A DNA stretch of 64,000 bases from Kurthia huakuii LAM0618 (GCF_000505545.1 NZ_AYTB01000018.1:1-64000); one strand, 5' to 3'; counted from the first letter of the stretch, positions 17,576-26,226 are shown. The notes: generated from the sequence alone by a model not told the origin. Numbers and translations: made by a program.

Positions 17576-17998
17576 TTATTTTACACGAATTGCAAATGAA
17601 TACGCGGCATCCCCTTCTTGCCATGTGGTCCAAATAATATAAAAATACGTCCCCGCTTTTGTTGGGGCTATCAGTTGATTGTTTTTAAACATGACATTTT
17701 TATAATTATTTTCAGCTAACCATCTGGACATCGTTATTTTCATTGGTCCCAGTCGCGTTGTAAATTTTACCGTAATCGTTGCTCCTGGTTCAACATCAGT
17801 TGGCGCAATCCCCTTTAGTAATGTTGATGCAGAGTCAATTTTATCTACGCAGCCGCGCTCCCAACAATACGTGCCAAGTGCAGCTGTGATTTGCGTAGCT
17901 GCTACTTCGATTTTCGGCATTGTGTAGCGCAGGGTTTCCAAATAACCCGTTGACCGCCTTAATGCACATTGAAAATTTTTCACCAATACGAAAAACAT
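17576..17998 (-). CDS. Hypothetical beta-rich protein, possibly 5'-truncated
   Basis: I do not recognise this 140-aa protein. The C-terminal two thirds (GIAPTDVEPGATITVKFTTRLGPMKITMSRWL ... TKAGTYFYIIWTTWQEGDAAYSFAIRVK) read like an immunoglobulin-type beta sandwich, as found in exported or surface proteins, but no signal peptide precedes it. That suggests either a cytoplasmic protein or loss of the original 5' end. No clear ribosome binding site is seen at the first ATG. Confidence 0.45.
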   Translation of the reverse strand: MFFVLVKNFQCALRRSTGYLETLRYTMPKIEVAATQITAALGTYCWERGCVDKIDSASTLLKGIAPTDVEPGATITVKFTTRLGPMKITMSRWLAENNYKNVMFKNNQLIAPTKAGTYFYIIWTTWQEGDAAYSFAIRVK

Positions 17999-18296
17999 GC
18001 TGTCGTTATTATCAAACAGCTGCTAAAACACATTGTACAATTTGTCCTCTCAACAACATAAAATGAATTTACAATAATTAACATAATATTTAATTCATGT
18101 TGATACGTGATTAATAATGGACTGAAATCATTAACAAAAATTTACTTTTATGAAAGAAAACAATGAATTTTGTCGAAATTATAACGGTCATATTACCGGG
18201 ATATTTGGGTTATGTAAAGAGAATGTAAATAGCATTTACATCCGGCTGACTTATTGGCATGATAGACATGAAATAAGTAATGAGGGGAATTAATTC
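17999..18296 (+). other. Non-coding region upstream of the Na/Pi cotransporter gene
   Basis: About 300 bp without a gene. It holds an ATGAATT/AATTCAT imperfect hairpin (about 18062-18102) and the Pho-box-like repeats next to the promoter at 18213-18263. Confidence 0.5.
18213..18263 (+). promoter_or_regulatory. Promoter with PhoP-box-like repeats
   Basis: TGTAAA at 18213 and 18224 are spaced 11 bp apart (TTTACA repeats on the minus strand), the period of Bacillus PhoP boxes (TTWACA). TTTACA at 18235 followed 17 bases later by CATGAT, with an extended TGG in front, could be the promoter. Phosphate control of a phosphate transporter makes sense, but only two repeats are clear. Confidence 0.45.
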
Positions 18297-19952
18297 ATGG
18301 ATATTAATGTACAAGAGATGATTTTTCAATTTTTAGGCGGGCTCGGCTTATTCCTATTCGCCATTAAATTTATGGGTGATGGATTACAAAAAGCTGCTGG
18401 AGATCGTTTACGCGACATTCTCGATCGCTTTACGACAAACCCGTTTATGGGTGTACTTGTTGGTATGCTCGTAACGGTATTAATTCAATCTAGTTCTGGA
18501 ACAACCGTTATTACAGTAGGTCTAGTTAGCGCCGGCTTTATGACGTTACGCCAAGCAATCGGCGTTATTATGGGTGCTAACATCGGAACAACCGTAACTG
18601 CCTTTATTATCGGGATTGATGTTGGGGAATATGCTTACCCAATTATGGCGGTAGGTGCCGTATTATTATTCTTCTTCAAAAAGACATCGATTCAAAATGT
18701 GGGACAAGTTATCTTTGGCTTCGCCGGTTTATTCATCGGTCTTGAAATGATGAGTAATGGGATGAAACCATTACGCGACTTCCAACCATTTATTGATTTA
18801 ACGGTACAAATGTCTGACTTACCAATTCTAGGTGTTGTTGTTGGTACGATTTTCACATTAATCGTACAATCATCTTCTGCTACAGTAGGTATTTTACAAG
18901 GTCTTTATGCAGAAAACTTAATTCCGCTTCATGGCGCACTTCCTGTTTTATTTGGTGACAATATCGGGACGACCATCACAGCTGTTTTAGCTGCATTAGG
19001 TGCAAGTGTTGCCGCGCGTCGTGCTGCTGCTACTCACGTACTATTTAACTTAATTGGGTCAATTATCTTCCTGATTTTATTAACGCCATTTACGATGTAT
19101 GTTGAATGGATTTCAGGTGTACTAGACTTAGAAAACAAAATGCAAATTGCGTTTGCACACGGAACGTTCAATATTTTAAATACATTAATCCAATTACCAT
19201 TTATCGGGTTACTTGCATGGATTGTGACAAAACTCATTCCGGGTGAAGACACAGCAATTGAACATAAACCAAAATTCTTAGATGAAAATCTTTTAACACA
19301 GTCTCCCTCTGTCGCACTTGGTCAAGCGAAAAAAGAAGTGTTACGCATGGGTGATTATAGCGTACAAAGTTTAACAGAAGCTTTACGCGTATTAGACAAT
19401 AAAGATATGAAAGCCATTCAAAATGTAGAACAGCTCGAAATGGCAATCAATAATCTAGACCGCAAAACAACGGCCTATTTAGTAGAATTGTCGAAACAAT
19501 CTCTATCAGGTAATGACTCCGATTTACAACATAATTTATTTGAAAATATTCGCGACATCGAACGTATCGGTGACCATGTCGAAAATATTGTCGAACTGCT
19601 TCAATTTAAAGATAATAACAAAGTATGGTTAAGTGATGAAGCGTACGAAGAGCTTGTGACGATGTATAAATTAACAATGCAATCGGTTAAAAATGCTTTA
19701 CAAGCACTCGATACACAAGATGCCGCGCTCATTCAAACGGTTTATGATGATGAAGAGCGTATCGATAATATGGAGCGCACATTGCGTAAACGCCATATTC
19801 GCCGTCTAAATGAAGGGCTTTGCTCTCCTACGGCGGGAATCGTGTTTGCCGATATTATTAACAATCTAGAGCGCATCGGCGACCATGCGAAAAACTTAGC
19901 CGATACAGTCGCAACAAAAGAGCAACAATTAGCAAATCAAACAATGTCATAA
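18297..19952 (+). CDS. Na/Pi cotransporter family protein with PhoU-like domain
   Basis: A 551-aa sodium-dependent phosphate transporter of the NptA/YjbB type. Seen: two inverted Na/Pi repeats with the signature QSSSGTTV (about 63-70) and QSSSATVG (about 198-205), each followed by a G-A/D-N-I-G-T-T loop (MGANIGTT, FGDNIGTT), roughly 8-9 membrane segments, and a C-terminal PhoU-like helical domain (about 340-540) with the E-x-I-G-D-H metal-binding motifs twice (IERIGDHVENI, LERIGDHAKNL). Known: imports or exports phosphate. The start is supported by GAGGGGAAT. Followed by a strong terminator. Confidence 0.93.
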   Translation: MDINVQEMIFQFLGGLGLFLFAIKFMGDGLQKAAGDRLRDILDRFTTNPFMGVLVGMLVTVLIQSSSGTTVITVGLVSAGFMTLRQAIGVIMGANIGTTVTAFIIGIDVGEYAYPIMAVGAVLLFFFKKTSIQNVGQVIFGFAGLFIGLEMMSNGMKPLRDFQPFIDLTVQMSDLPILGVVVGTIFTLIVQSSSATVGILQGLYAENLIPLHGALPVLFGDNIGTTITAVLAALGASVAARRAAATHVLFNLIGSIIFLILLTPFTMYVEWISGVLDLENKMQIAFAHGTFNILNTLIQLPFIGLLAWIVTKLIPGEDTAIEHKPKFLDENLLTQSPSVALGQAKKEVLRMGDYSVQSLTEALRVLDNKDMKAIQNVEQLEMAINNLDRKTTAYLVELSKQSLSGNDSDLQHNLFENIRDIERIGDHVENIVELLQFKDNNKVWLSDEAYEELVTMYKLTMQSVKNALQALDTQDAALIQTVYDDEERIDNMERTLRKRHIRRLNEGLCSPTAGIVFADIINNLERIGDHAKNLADTVATKEQQLANQTMS

Positions 19953-19959
19953 TAGACAT

Positions 19960-19998
19960 AAAAAATGAGGTTGGGAATGATCCCAACCTCATTTTTTT
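19960..19998. terminator. Bidirectional terminator between convergent genes
   Basis: AAAAATGAGGTTGGGA-ATGA-TCCCAACCTCATTTTTTT is a perfect stem; it overlaps the last codons of the minus-strand lipoprotein gene. Confidence 0.92.
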
Positions 19999-20930
19999 GT
20001 TTCTGGTGCATACCAAATCAAATCAAAAAAGTGAATTTTTTTATAGTCATTCGTTGCTAAAAGTGCTTGTCCACGTTGTTTTAATGCATTCGCAAGAGCA
20101 TCATTCTTTTTCATCGTCGCATATTGACTAGCTAACGCATACACCGCCGCAGACTGAACGCCATCCCCTTTTTTTGATTGGCGATTATAGTTGCCCGATA
20201 ACTTATCTTGCGTTTGCCATTCTTGCTCCAACCACTGCCAAAATTGATGCGTTGATTCGCCAGCTTGTTCGCTATTCATCGCAATCAACAATTGATCGAC
20301 CATATGAACCTTATTTAGCGTTGTAAATTTCTTCGTCTTGACCATATAATACTCGGGGAAAAATGGCGCGCCTTGTTTAACTGCTTTGCTATACACTTGC
20401 TTTAATGCTGGCATATCGCCACCATAGCTAAGTACGACCCGTTTACTAGCTTTTTTTTGCTGCCAATCGTAAAAATCCATCACGAGATTTCCCACCATTT
20501 GTGTCTGTTCAATCGTTGCTAGTAATCGCTGTTTTTCAGTCGATGTAGTAGGCAGTTGTTCAATTATTCGCCGGTCATCAATCCATGATGTTGAGGTTGC
20601 TTTTTCAGTATTTTCTATGCGCCAGCTCAAAAATAATTGTTGCTGCTTCTGATGCGCAAATTGTGAAAAAATCGCTTGCTCTATCTTTTGTGCTTTTTGT
20701 TGTTCGCCTACTTTTACAAGCCACGCATAATAAAGTCCCATAGATTCTAACAAATATTCCTCATTATCTGTTGTTCCATACGTGCGGATCGTGCCCGTTT
20801 TATCATTTATATAATGCTGCTCCACAATATCGATAAACTGTTGTTTTGTCCAAGTCCTTTCATCAACTTTCGATGTACAACTGCTTAAGAAAAGAGGCAC
20901 CATAATAACGAGCAACCATGCTTTTTTCAT
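19989..20930 (-). CDS. Lipoprotein resembling GH8-like exopolysaccharide proteins
   Basis: A 313-aa lipoprotein: signal peptide with lipobox LFLSSC (Cys18), then a helical domain. It sits four bases after a broken GT2 gene. Known: in B. subtilis the ydaJ-N and Listeria pss operons pair a GH8-like lipoprotein (YdaJ) with a GT2 synthase (YdaM). Seen here: an alpha/alpha-barrel-like composition with MGLYYAWLVK, DDRRIIEQL and DGVQSAAVYALAS. The catalytic Glu/Asp of GH8 cannot be assigned with confidence. Likely an eroded exopolysaccharide operon; whether this gene still has a role is unclear. Confidence 0.6.
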   Translation of the reverse strand: MKKAWLLVIMVPLFLSSCTSKVDERTWTKQQFIDIVEQHYINDKTGTIRTYGTTDNEEYLLESMGLYYAWLVKVGEQQKAQKIEQAIFSQFAHQKQQQLFLSWRIENTEKATSTSWIDDRRIIEQLPTTSTEKQRLLATIEQTQMVGNLVMDFYDWQQKKASKRVVLSYGGDMPALKQVYSKAVKQGAPFFPEYYMVKTKKFTTLNKVHMVDQLLIAMNSEQAGESTHQFWQWLEQEWQTQDKLSGNYNRQSKKGDGVQSAAVYALASQYATMKKNDALANALKQRGQALLATNDYKKIHFFDLIWYAPETKK

Positions 20931-20934
20931 CTAT

Positions 20935-21621
20935 TTACCCCTTTGCGTGTTGTAGATTCTTTTTGAAGCGATTCGTTTTATCCCAATTAATTGCTTCACG
21001 TTTTACAAAACGTTTCCAAAAATAAATGACTAGACTTCGTGTCAACAATACTAAAAATAGTTGTGCATACGTAAAATACATGACCATGCCAACAACTATT
21101 TTAATTGGTGTAATTTTCCCATCGACGACAATGGCACTAAATAGCTGTGCGGTATATACAACATAGCTCATAAACCAAATAAACAACACAGGCGCTGTAT
21201 ATTTTGGCTCAAACCAGTCAAAAAAACTACCTATCAGAAAAATATGTGAAAATAACAATAACACGACAAATAATAAATATACTAAAATATGCTGTAGCGA
21301 TAAATGAAATGCTTTCTTCTTCCAAAATGACCATGACGTCACTAATTTTTCAAGCAAGTAAATATTCCCAATGAGCCAACGTGTACGCTGTTTAATAAAT
21401 GTCTTCAAATTTTCTGGCTCCTGCTCCCATGTACGCGCTTCTGCAACAACAGGAATAACATAGCCCGCTGTCGTCAAGCGAATCGTTAGCTCGGCATCTT
21501 CAGCGAGTGCAAATTCATCATACCCGCCCATTTCAAGTACAATGTTCTTTTGTAACAGCATATTTGTGCCAGCCAATGAGCCTAACTTAAACAACTGCCA
21601 ACGCCCGCATTGCAGCACCAA
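20935..21621 (-). pseudogene. GT2 polysaccharide synthase, N-terminal half missing
   Basis: Only the C-terminal half of a membrane glycosyltransferase of the PgaC/YdaM type remains (228 codons of an expected 400 or so). Seen: GTNMLLQKNIVLEMGGYDE, the TED-like EDAELTIRL motif, QRTRW (the QxxRW product-binding motif, about 78-82) and four membrane helices. The donor-binding DxD region and N-terminal helices are gone. It opens at a TTG with no upstream coding sequence; an acetyltransferase gene starts just beyond on the other strand. A 5' deletion is the simplest reading. Confidence 0.75.
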
Positions 21622-21691
21622 TTTATAATTAAAAGACTATTTTCACCTCATATGGGAATAGAATAGAAAGCACAATTATGAGGTAATGACA

Positions 21692-22228
21692 ATGCTACCA
21701 ACATTAGAAACACCTCGACTCAGGTTGCGCCAAGTTACAGCAGCAGACTTTAAAGGGATCCAACAATTTGCGACAGATGATGACGTAACGACGTTTTTAG
21801 TGTGGGATACGCATCAATCGTTAAATGAGACAGAGGCATTTTTAAACGAATTACTTAAAAAATATGAGCACGGGAGTCTTATCTGGGGCATTATGGTCAA
21901 GGAAAATGACAGATTAGTTGGCATTATTGAGTTTAGTGAATATCGACGCGATGAAAAAATTGCGGAGATGAGCTGTGTCATTGCAAAATCTTATTGGAAA
22001 AATGACTATGCGAGCGAGGCAACGCAGGCGCTCATTCGCTATGGTTTTTCAGAATTAAAACTAGAGCGTATCCAAGCAAGCTATTTTTCTGAGAATATTA
22101 GTTCTGAGCGCGTTCTTCAGAAAGCAGGACTGTTTTATGAGGGTACACAGCGGCGTGGAAAATTTGTGAAAGGTCGTTATCATGATGTGAAACTTTACGC
22201 GATTTTGCGCAGTGACTTAGGGTATTAA
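21692..22228 (+). CDS. GNAT acetyltransferase (RimJ/RimL type)
   Basis: A 178-aa GNAT protein. Seen: LPTLETPRLRLRQVTAADF (classic RimL-like start), GIMVKENDRLVGIIEF (strand 4), IAKSYWKNDYASEATQALIRYGFSELKLERIQASYFSENISSERVLQKAGLFYEGTQR (acetyl-CoA binding loop variant and the N-x-x-S-x-x-V-L-x-K-x-G-F motif). Known: acetylates N-terminal amines of proteins or small amines. I chose the ATG at 21692 because GAGG is eight bases ahead; the ATG at 21686 is too close. Confidence 0.87.
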   Translation: MLPTLETPRLRLRQVTAADFKGIQQFATDDDVTTFLVWDTHQSLNETEAFLNELLKKYEHGSLIWGIMVKENDRLVGIIEFSEYRRDEKIAEMSCVIAKSYWKNDYASEATQALIRYGFSELKLERIQASYFSENISSERVLQKAGLFYEGTQRRGKFVKGRYHDVKLYAILRSDLGY

Positions 22229-22260
22229 AAAGGAGGTCCATTGTTTTGGACCTCCTTTTA
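22227..22260. terminator. Bidirectional terminator
   Basis: AAAAGGAGGTCCA/TGGACCTCCTTTTA perfect stem with loop TTGTTT between the acetyltransferase and the DUF3953-like gene. Confidence 0.9.
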
Positions 22261-22263
22261 CTA

Positions 22264-22485
22264 TTATGTGAGTAGCGCCACTACAATAAAAATAAACACT
22301 GCAAAAGCGAAACTCCCCGCTACTTTCTGTCCTTTTTTAAAGGCTTCAATAGCTATTACAAGCATTAACAACCCTAAGAAAAAGATCATATAAGCTTGAT
22401 AGCTAAAATCTTCCGTAATGAGGCCGTACACCGCAAAGCTTGCAATAATAAGCGCTAAAACAACACGTACAATGAGTAATATCAA
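22264..22485 (-). CDS. DUF3953-like small membrane protein
   Basis: About 73 aa, three predicted membrane segments. Seen: RVVLALIIASFAVYGLITEDF followed by YMIFFLGLLMLVIAIEAFKKGQK, which is the DUF3953 (YczI-like) pattern. Function unknown. The start is uncertain: TTG at 22485 follows AAGGGG at a good distance, while an upstream TTG at 22506 would add seven residues. Confidence 0.6.
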   Translation of the reverse strand: MILLIVRVVLALIIASFAVYGLITEDFSYQAYMIFFLGLLMLVIAIEAFKKGQKVAGSFAFAVFIFIVVALLT

Positions 22486-22511
22486 GATTTTCGCCCCTTT
22501 GCTCAATTACG

Positions 22512-22763
22512 TTAAGCATAATGAAAACTAGAAATATTTTCAATTATTACCATTATGATTACAGACAGTATCACAATACAACCAAACAGCATACTAATAA
22601 TATACTGCTGTTTTAACCAAAGCTGAAAAGTGACTATTAATACAGTTAATAGTTAAAAAATCATCATCAATTGTCGGAGCATAACTTGTTCGGTAAAAAA
22701 CCATATCCCTGCAAAAATAGCTGCAATAGTAAAACAACTTTCTCGAATAATTTTTAAAGCCAT
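22512..22763 (-). pseudogene. Small membrane protein interrupted by an in-frame stop
   Basis: ATG at 22763, five bases after the upstream transporter's stop, opens MALKIIRESCFTIAAIFAGIW and continues to a TAA at 22653-22655. The same frame then stays open and hydrophobic (LLTVLIVTFQLW ... CIVILSVIIMVII) to a second stop at 22512. Read through, it is an 83-residue three-helix protein. Either the gene carries a nonsense mutation or only the 36-residue first part is made. Confidence 0.5.
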
Positions 22764-22767
22764 GCCT

Positions 22768-24003
22768 CTATCCCTTTTCTTCAACAACATCATTTTTTTT
22801 AATTGGCTCTCCTGCCTCGATAAAAGCCTTATTACGAATGAAAATCATACCTAGTATGAACATCAGCGTCCCTGTAAGAATTAAAAGCCATTCGATTTTT
22901 ACAATATCGGCGATTGGACCAAAAACAAGCATCCCAATTGGCATCATGGACGATGAAATCATACTAAAAATACCAAAGACACGCCCTAAATAATTCGGAT
23001 CCACACGCTCTTGTAGCATCGTCATTGATGGGGTGTTGAAATAAGGCATGACTAAGCCACTGATAGACATAAATACGAGATAGAGCACAAAGTTCGGCAC
23101 TAATCCAAGCGCAACTGTCCCAAGCGCAATAATGAAACAGGCTCCAAGCATTGTTTTAATACGATTACGAAAACCTGCCCAGAGCGCAATTAAACCGCCA
23201 CCAAGCACCATGCCACCCATAAAGGCTAATTCAATTGCTGTCAGGCGCCATACTTCATCACCGAAAGAACGTACAGTTTGAAGCGGCGTTAAAAAAGCGA
23301 TTGGTGCAACGAGGAAAAAGATAATCGCAAAAAATAAAAAGAAGGGCTTTAAATATTTTTGATTGCTAATATAATGAAACCCTTGCTTCAAATCATCGAT
23401 ATAGCGTAATTTTTCCTGTGTCGCTTTCTCATGGGTTTTAACATGAATAAATGCTAACAACGTCCCAACCCCTATCGCGGCCGTCACAACATCGATGAAG
23501 AAAATACTTTGCAAATTTGCAAAAGTTAACAACGATGCACTGGCAATAGGGGCAATTAACATCGTCGCTGCTTGAATGCTCCCATTAATACCATTAACGC
23601 GCACAAGCTCATCCTCTGGCACCATTTGCGGTAAAATCGCGCTTACTGCTGGCACTTGAATGGCTGCTCCACAAGCTCGGATAGCGACTGCTAAAAACAA
23701 TAGCCACATCTCTTGATAGCCCATCATAAATGTAATCGCCAAAATAAGTGTTGTCACAGCGATGACGCTATCTGACAGGGCAATCAGTTTTTTGCGATTG
23801 AACTGATCTACCCAAACCCCAGCGAATGGCGACAAAATAAAAGTTGGAATAAAGCCAAATAAAATATACAGCGTCATAATCATACCGGACTTTGTTTCTA
23901 ACGTGACATACCACATAATGGCATATTGCACGAGTGCTGAACCAAATAAAGAAATTGTTTGACTTGTCAAAAATAAAATAATCGTCCGTTTCCAATTTTC
24001 CAT
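22768..24003 (-). CDS. MFS transporter, macrolide-efflux-like
   Basis: A 411-aa major facilitator (12 helices) of the MefA/YfmI-like drug exporter group. Seen: FLTSQTISLFGSALVQYAIMWYVTLETKSG in TM1 (family opening), the motif A variant GVWVDQFNRKKLIALSD, AVSAILPQMVPEDELVRVNGINGSIQ (conserved in MefA-like proteins) and YFNTPSMTMLQERVDPNYLGRVFGIFSM. The start is ATG 24003 (MENWKR), eight bases after GGAGG; the longer open frame upstream lies within the promoter. Expression is probably controlled through two palindromes in the promoter region. Followed by a coupled small membrane ORF. Confidence 0.85.
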   Translation of the reverse strand: MENWKRTIILFLTSQTISLFGSALVQYAIMWYVTLETKSGMIMTLYILFGFIPTFILSPFAGVWVDQFNRKKLIALSDSVIAVTTLILAITFMMGYQEMWLLFLAVAIRACGAAIQVPAVSAILPQMVPEDELVRVNGINGSIQAATMLIAPIASASLLTFANLQSIFFIDVVTAAIGVGTLLAFIHVKTHEKATQEKLRYIDDLKQGFHYISNQKYLKPFFLFFAIIFFLVAPIAFLTPLQTVRSFGDEVWRLTAIELAFMGGMVLGGGLIALWAGFRNRIKTMLGACFIIALGTVALGLVPNFVLYLVFMSISGLVMPYFNTPSMTMLQERVDPNYLGRVFGIFSMISSSMMPIGMLVFGPIADIVKIEWLLILTGTLMFILGMIFIRNKAFIEAGEPIKKNDVVEEKG

Positions 24004-24020
24004 TGGTTTATCCTCCATTA

Positions 24021-24066
24021 GAACATTTGTTCCTTTTATTATAGCGCGAATTATCAGATAATTCAA
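24021..24066 (-). promoter_or_regulatory. Near-consensus promoter with two operator-like palindromes
   Basis: On the minus strand TTGAAT, 17 bases, TATAAT (24038-24066). The spacer is filled by GAATTAT-CAG-ATAATTC, a perfect palindrome (24048-24064). A second, GAACATTTGTTC (24021-24032), covers the expected start site and fits the LexA box core GAAC-N4-GTTC of Gram-positives. Confidence 0.7.
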
Positions 24067-24068
24067 CC

Positions 24069-24100
24069 AAAAAAGCCACGTAAGCAACTACGTGACTCTT
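24069..24100 (-). terminator. Possible terminator or hairpin between the PPIase and MFS genes
   Basis: GTCACGTA/TACGTGGC stem followed by T6 on the minus strand, and A-rich on the other side. It ends the peptidylprolyl isomerase transcript coming from larger coordinates... it lies just after that gene's stop, immediately before the MFS promoter. Confidence 0.8.
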
Positions 24101-24103
24101 TTT

Positions 24104-24745
24104 TTAATTATTTGTAACTGGTGCTGGGTAGTCAAAACCTTTCGTATCGACTTCCACTTTTTTCATTACTTGAGGACTATTCGGTTTGTCTGCACCATCA
24201 CGTGGTACTTGCACAATAGCATCAACCGTTTCCATGCCACTTGTCACTTTACCAAATGATGCATATTTACCATCAAGCGATTCGTTTTTCTTTACCATAA
24301 TGAAAAATTGTGAACCTGCTGAATCTGGATCGTTTGAACGCGCCATTGACACAACGCCGCGATCATGCGCTAAATCATTTGTAAAATGATTGTCGCTAAA
24401 CTCACCATCAATTTCATAACCAGGGCCACCTGTACCATTTCCTGATGGGTCGCCGCCTTGAATCATAAAGTCAGGAATGACACGATGGAATATTAACCCA
24501 TCATATTTGCCCGCTTCTGCTAATGCAATAAAGTTTGCTACCGTATTTGGCGCTACTTTGGGATAAAGCTCGATGACGATTTTTTCATCATTTTCCATCG
24601 TGATTGTCACAATAGGATTTTCTTTTACATCTTTTTCATATCCCGCATTCACTGTTTCTTTTTCTTTGTTTTCGTCGCTCGTATTGCCACATGCTGCAAG
24701 AATCGCTACAAATGCCAATAGAAACACGATTGACCACTTTTTCAT
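24104..24745 (-). CDS. Cyclophilin-type peptidylprolyl isomerase lipoprotein
   Basis: A 213-aa lipoprotein foldase on the outer membrane face. Seen: lipobox ILAAC (Cys19), then a compact cyclophilin domain (about 45-205) with VANFIALAEAGKYDGLIFHRVIPDFMIQGGDPSGNGTGGPGYEI (the FHRVIxxFMIQGGD active-site region with catalytic Arg), GVVSMARSNDPDSAGSQFFIM and FGKVTSGMETVDAI. Known: accelerates prolyl cis-trans isomerisation, probably of secreted proteins. Start ATG after GGAGAG. Confidence 0.92.
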   Translation of the reverse strand: MKKWSIVFLLAFVAILAACGNTSDENKEKETVNAGYEKDVKENPIVTITMENDEKIVIELYPKVAPNTVANFIALAEAGKYDGLIFHRVIPDFMIQGGDPSGNGTGGPGYEIDGEFSDNHFTNDLAHDRGVVSMARSNDPDSAGSQFFIMVKKNESLDGKYASFGKVTSGMETVDAIVQVPRDGADKPNSPQVMKKVEVDTKGFDYPAPVTNN

Positions 24746-24821
24746 ATCCTTCTCTCCAATCTACAGACAATTAGTTTCATTATAACGATTGCTCAACAGA
24801 CTTCCAATGAAAAAGCTAACA

Positions 24822-24905
24822 TTAAACAGTCAACGCATAATAAAGTCTGAAACTAACCATATGTAAAAGAAGTAAGATGCTTACTACAAGCGGTACGTTG
24901 AACAT
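24822..24905 (-). CDS. Possible 27-residue hydrophobic peptide
   Basis: MFNVPLVVSILLLLHMVSFR then LYYALTV: a single short membrane span. An AGGAGG lies 15 bases upstream, farther than usual. A 10-bp hairpin (24941-24964, TGACATCATC/GATGTTGTCA) precedes it. It could be a small toxin-like peptide, but there is no family match I can name and the spacing is poor. Confidence 0.25.
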   Translation of the reverse strand: MFNVPLVVSILLLLHMVSFRLYYALTV

Positions 24906-25061
24906 GATGTTACTTTCCAACCTCCTGCTAGCGATTGTGGTGACATCATCACTCGATGTTGTCATCCGTAAAGAAGCTCTGCTAATCCACACCATGCCAA
25001 GTATATTTATTCCGCTTCCGTCAAAAATTAAAAACTCGCACTCCATGTAATGATTTGCCAA

Positions 25062-25099
25062 CAAAAAAAGAGACCCTCCACATTAACATAAGGTCTCTT
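25062..25099 (-). terminator. Terminator after the TPR-like gene
   Basis: AAGAGACC ... GGTCTCTTTTTTT on the minus strand, directly after the stop codon of the 272-aa gene. Confidence 0.75.
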
Positions 25100-25101
25100 G
25101 C

Positions 25102-25920
25102 TTAATCCATAATAGGCGTTTCAATAGGATGCTTTGTAAAAGCTGCCAATAATGGACTTGGTTTTTTTTCATTAATTTTCCTGATATCTCGTTGCAACAA
25201 CTGGCGATGGAAAACAGTCATCGGCTGTAACTTTTTATAATATTCGGCAATTAATGACGCATTCAATGGCTGATCGTCTAATAAATAATCTAATAAATGG
25301 CGCATGAGCTGTGACATGACAAACATGTATGGTTTTTCATCAATCACGCTAACCGTTCGAATTTCCTCCAATAATTGACGCGCTGTGCGCCATTTTCCCA
25401 ATTGCATGTAAGCACCAGCAAGATGTGCATGAATATACAAATACAGTGCAGGATTTTGATTATACAACGTTTCAATTGTATGATTCTCGATTTGGTTATA
25501 CAATTTAACCGCTTCCAAAAAACGTTTTTCATCAATGAAATACAAAATTTTATAATAAATCATCGCTGCATACGTGTAAAGCGCCTCTTCTTTGTCCACT
25601 AAAGAGGGTAAAAGTTCAATAAATTTTTTCAAATACGCATTCGCTTGCTGTTCTTGCTTCATATAAAATAAATAAAGAATTTGAACATGTAAATAAAGTA
25701 CTTCTTCCTCGATTGTACGATGTTGTTTCACTTCATTCATAAAACGTTTATAGTAGGAACTTGCTGCCTCTTTATTACTTAAATTTCGAGCGCAAACAAG
25801 ACAAAGCTGTAAAAGACGGGGTTTTTCTTCCGTTGCTGTTGGTAAATACGTTTCACCTAAAACTAACGCTTCTTCAAAACGGGCTCGTGACACGAGAATT
25901 TTCATTTTTTCGATTGTCAT
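25102..25920 (-). CDS. Cytoplasmic TPR-like helical protein
   Basis: A 272-aa all-helical protein with tetratricopeptide-like repeats: ARFEEALVLGETYLPTA, KEAASSYYKRFMNEV, KQEQQANAYLKKFIELLP, KRFLEAVKLYNQIE and GKWRTARQLLEEIRTV each fit the helix-A/helix-B spacing. There is no DNA-binding domain, so it is not a complete Rgg/PlcR-type regulator, although the repeats resemble that part. Function unknown; protein-protein contact is the likely role. Monocistronic with its own terminator. Confidence 0.6.
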   Translation of the reverse strand: MTIEKMKILVSRARFEEALVLGETYLPTATEEKPRLLQLCLVCARNLSNKEAASSYYKRFMNEVKQHRTIEEEVLYLHVQILYLFYMKQEQQANAYLKKFIELLPSLVDKEEALYTYAAMIYYKILYFIDEKRFLEAVKLYNQIENHTIETLYNQNPALYLYIHAHLAGAYMQLGKWRTARQLLEEIRTVSVIDEKPYMFVMSQLMRHLLDYLLDDQPLNASLIAEYYKKLQPMTVFHRQLLQRDIRKINEKKPSPLLAAFTKHPIETPIMD

Positions 25921-26226
25921 TAGTTATCACCGCATCTTCCCATATAGTTCTTTAAGTATATTATACTATGAAACACAAATAATTATCTAAATAATCAATT
26001 ATTTTTTCTGTGGCTTACTCTTTTTTTGACGTTTATCCCGCTATTCGCCTCGTTTTTTCGTGCTCAAATACACTTTTCAATAATGCTCATTTAGAATATC
26101 TTTCAAAAAATTGCGTACTTTTGATTATTTAACACACCATTTTCATTGTAGCTATGCCTAGATAAAATGATATTTTTTTGTTATTAATGCGATAAAAGAA
26201 CGAAAATACATTAGTAATATGTACGC

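Noticed and set aside
24822-25064. Longer 80-aa reading of the small minus-strand ORF
   Set aside because: The upstream part runs through a hairpin and lacks a start signal; only the last 27 codons have any support.
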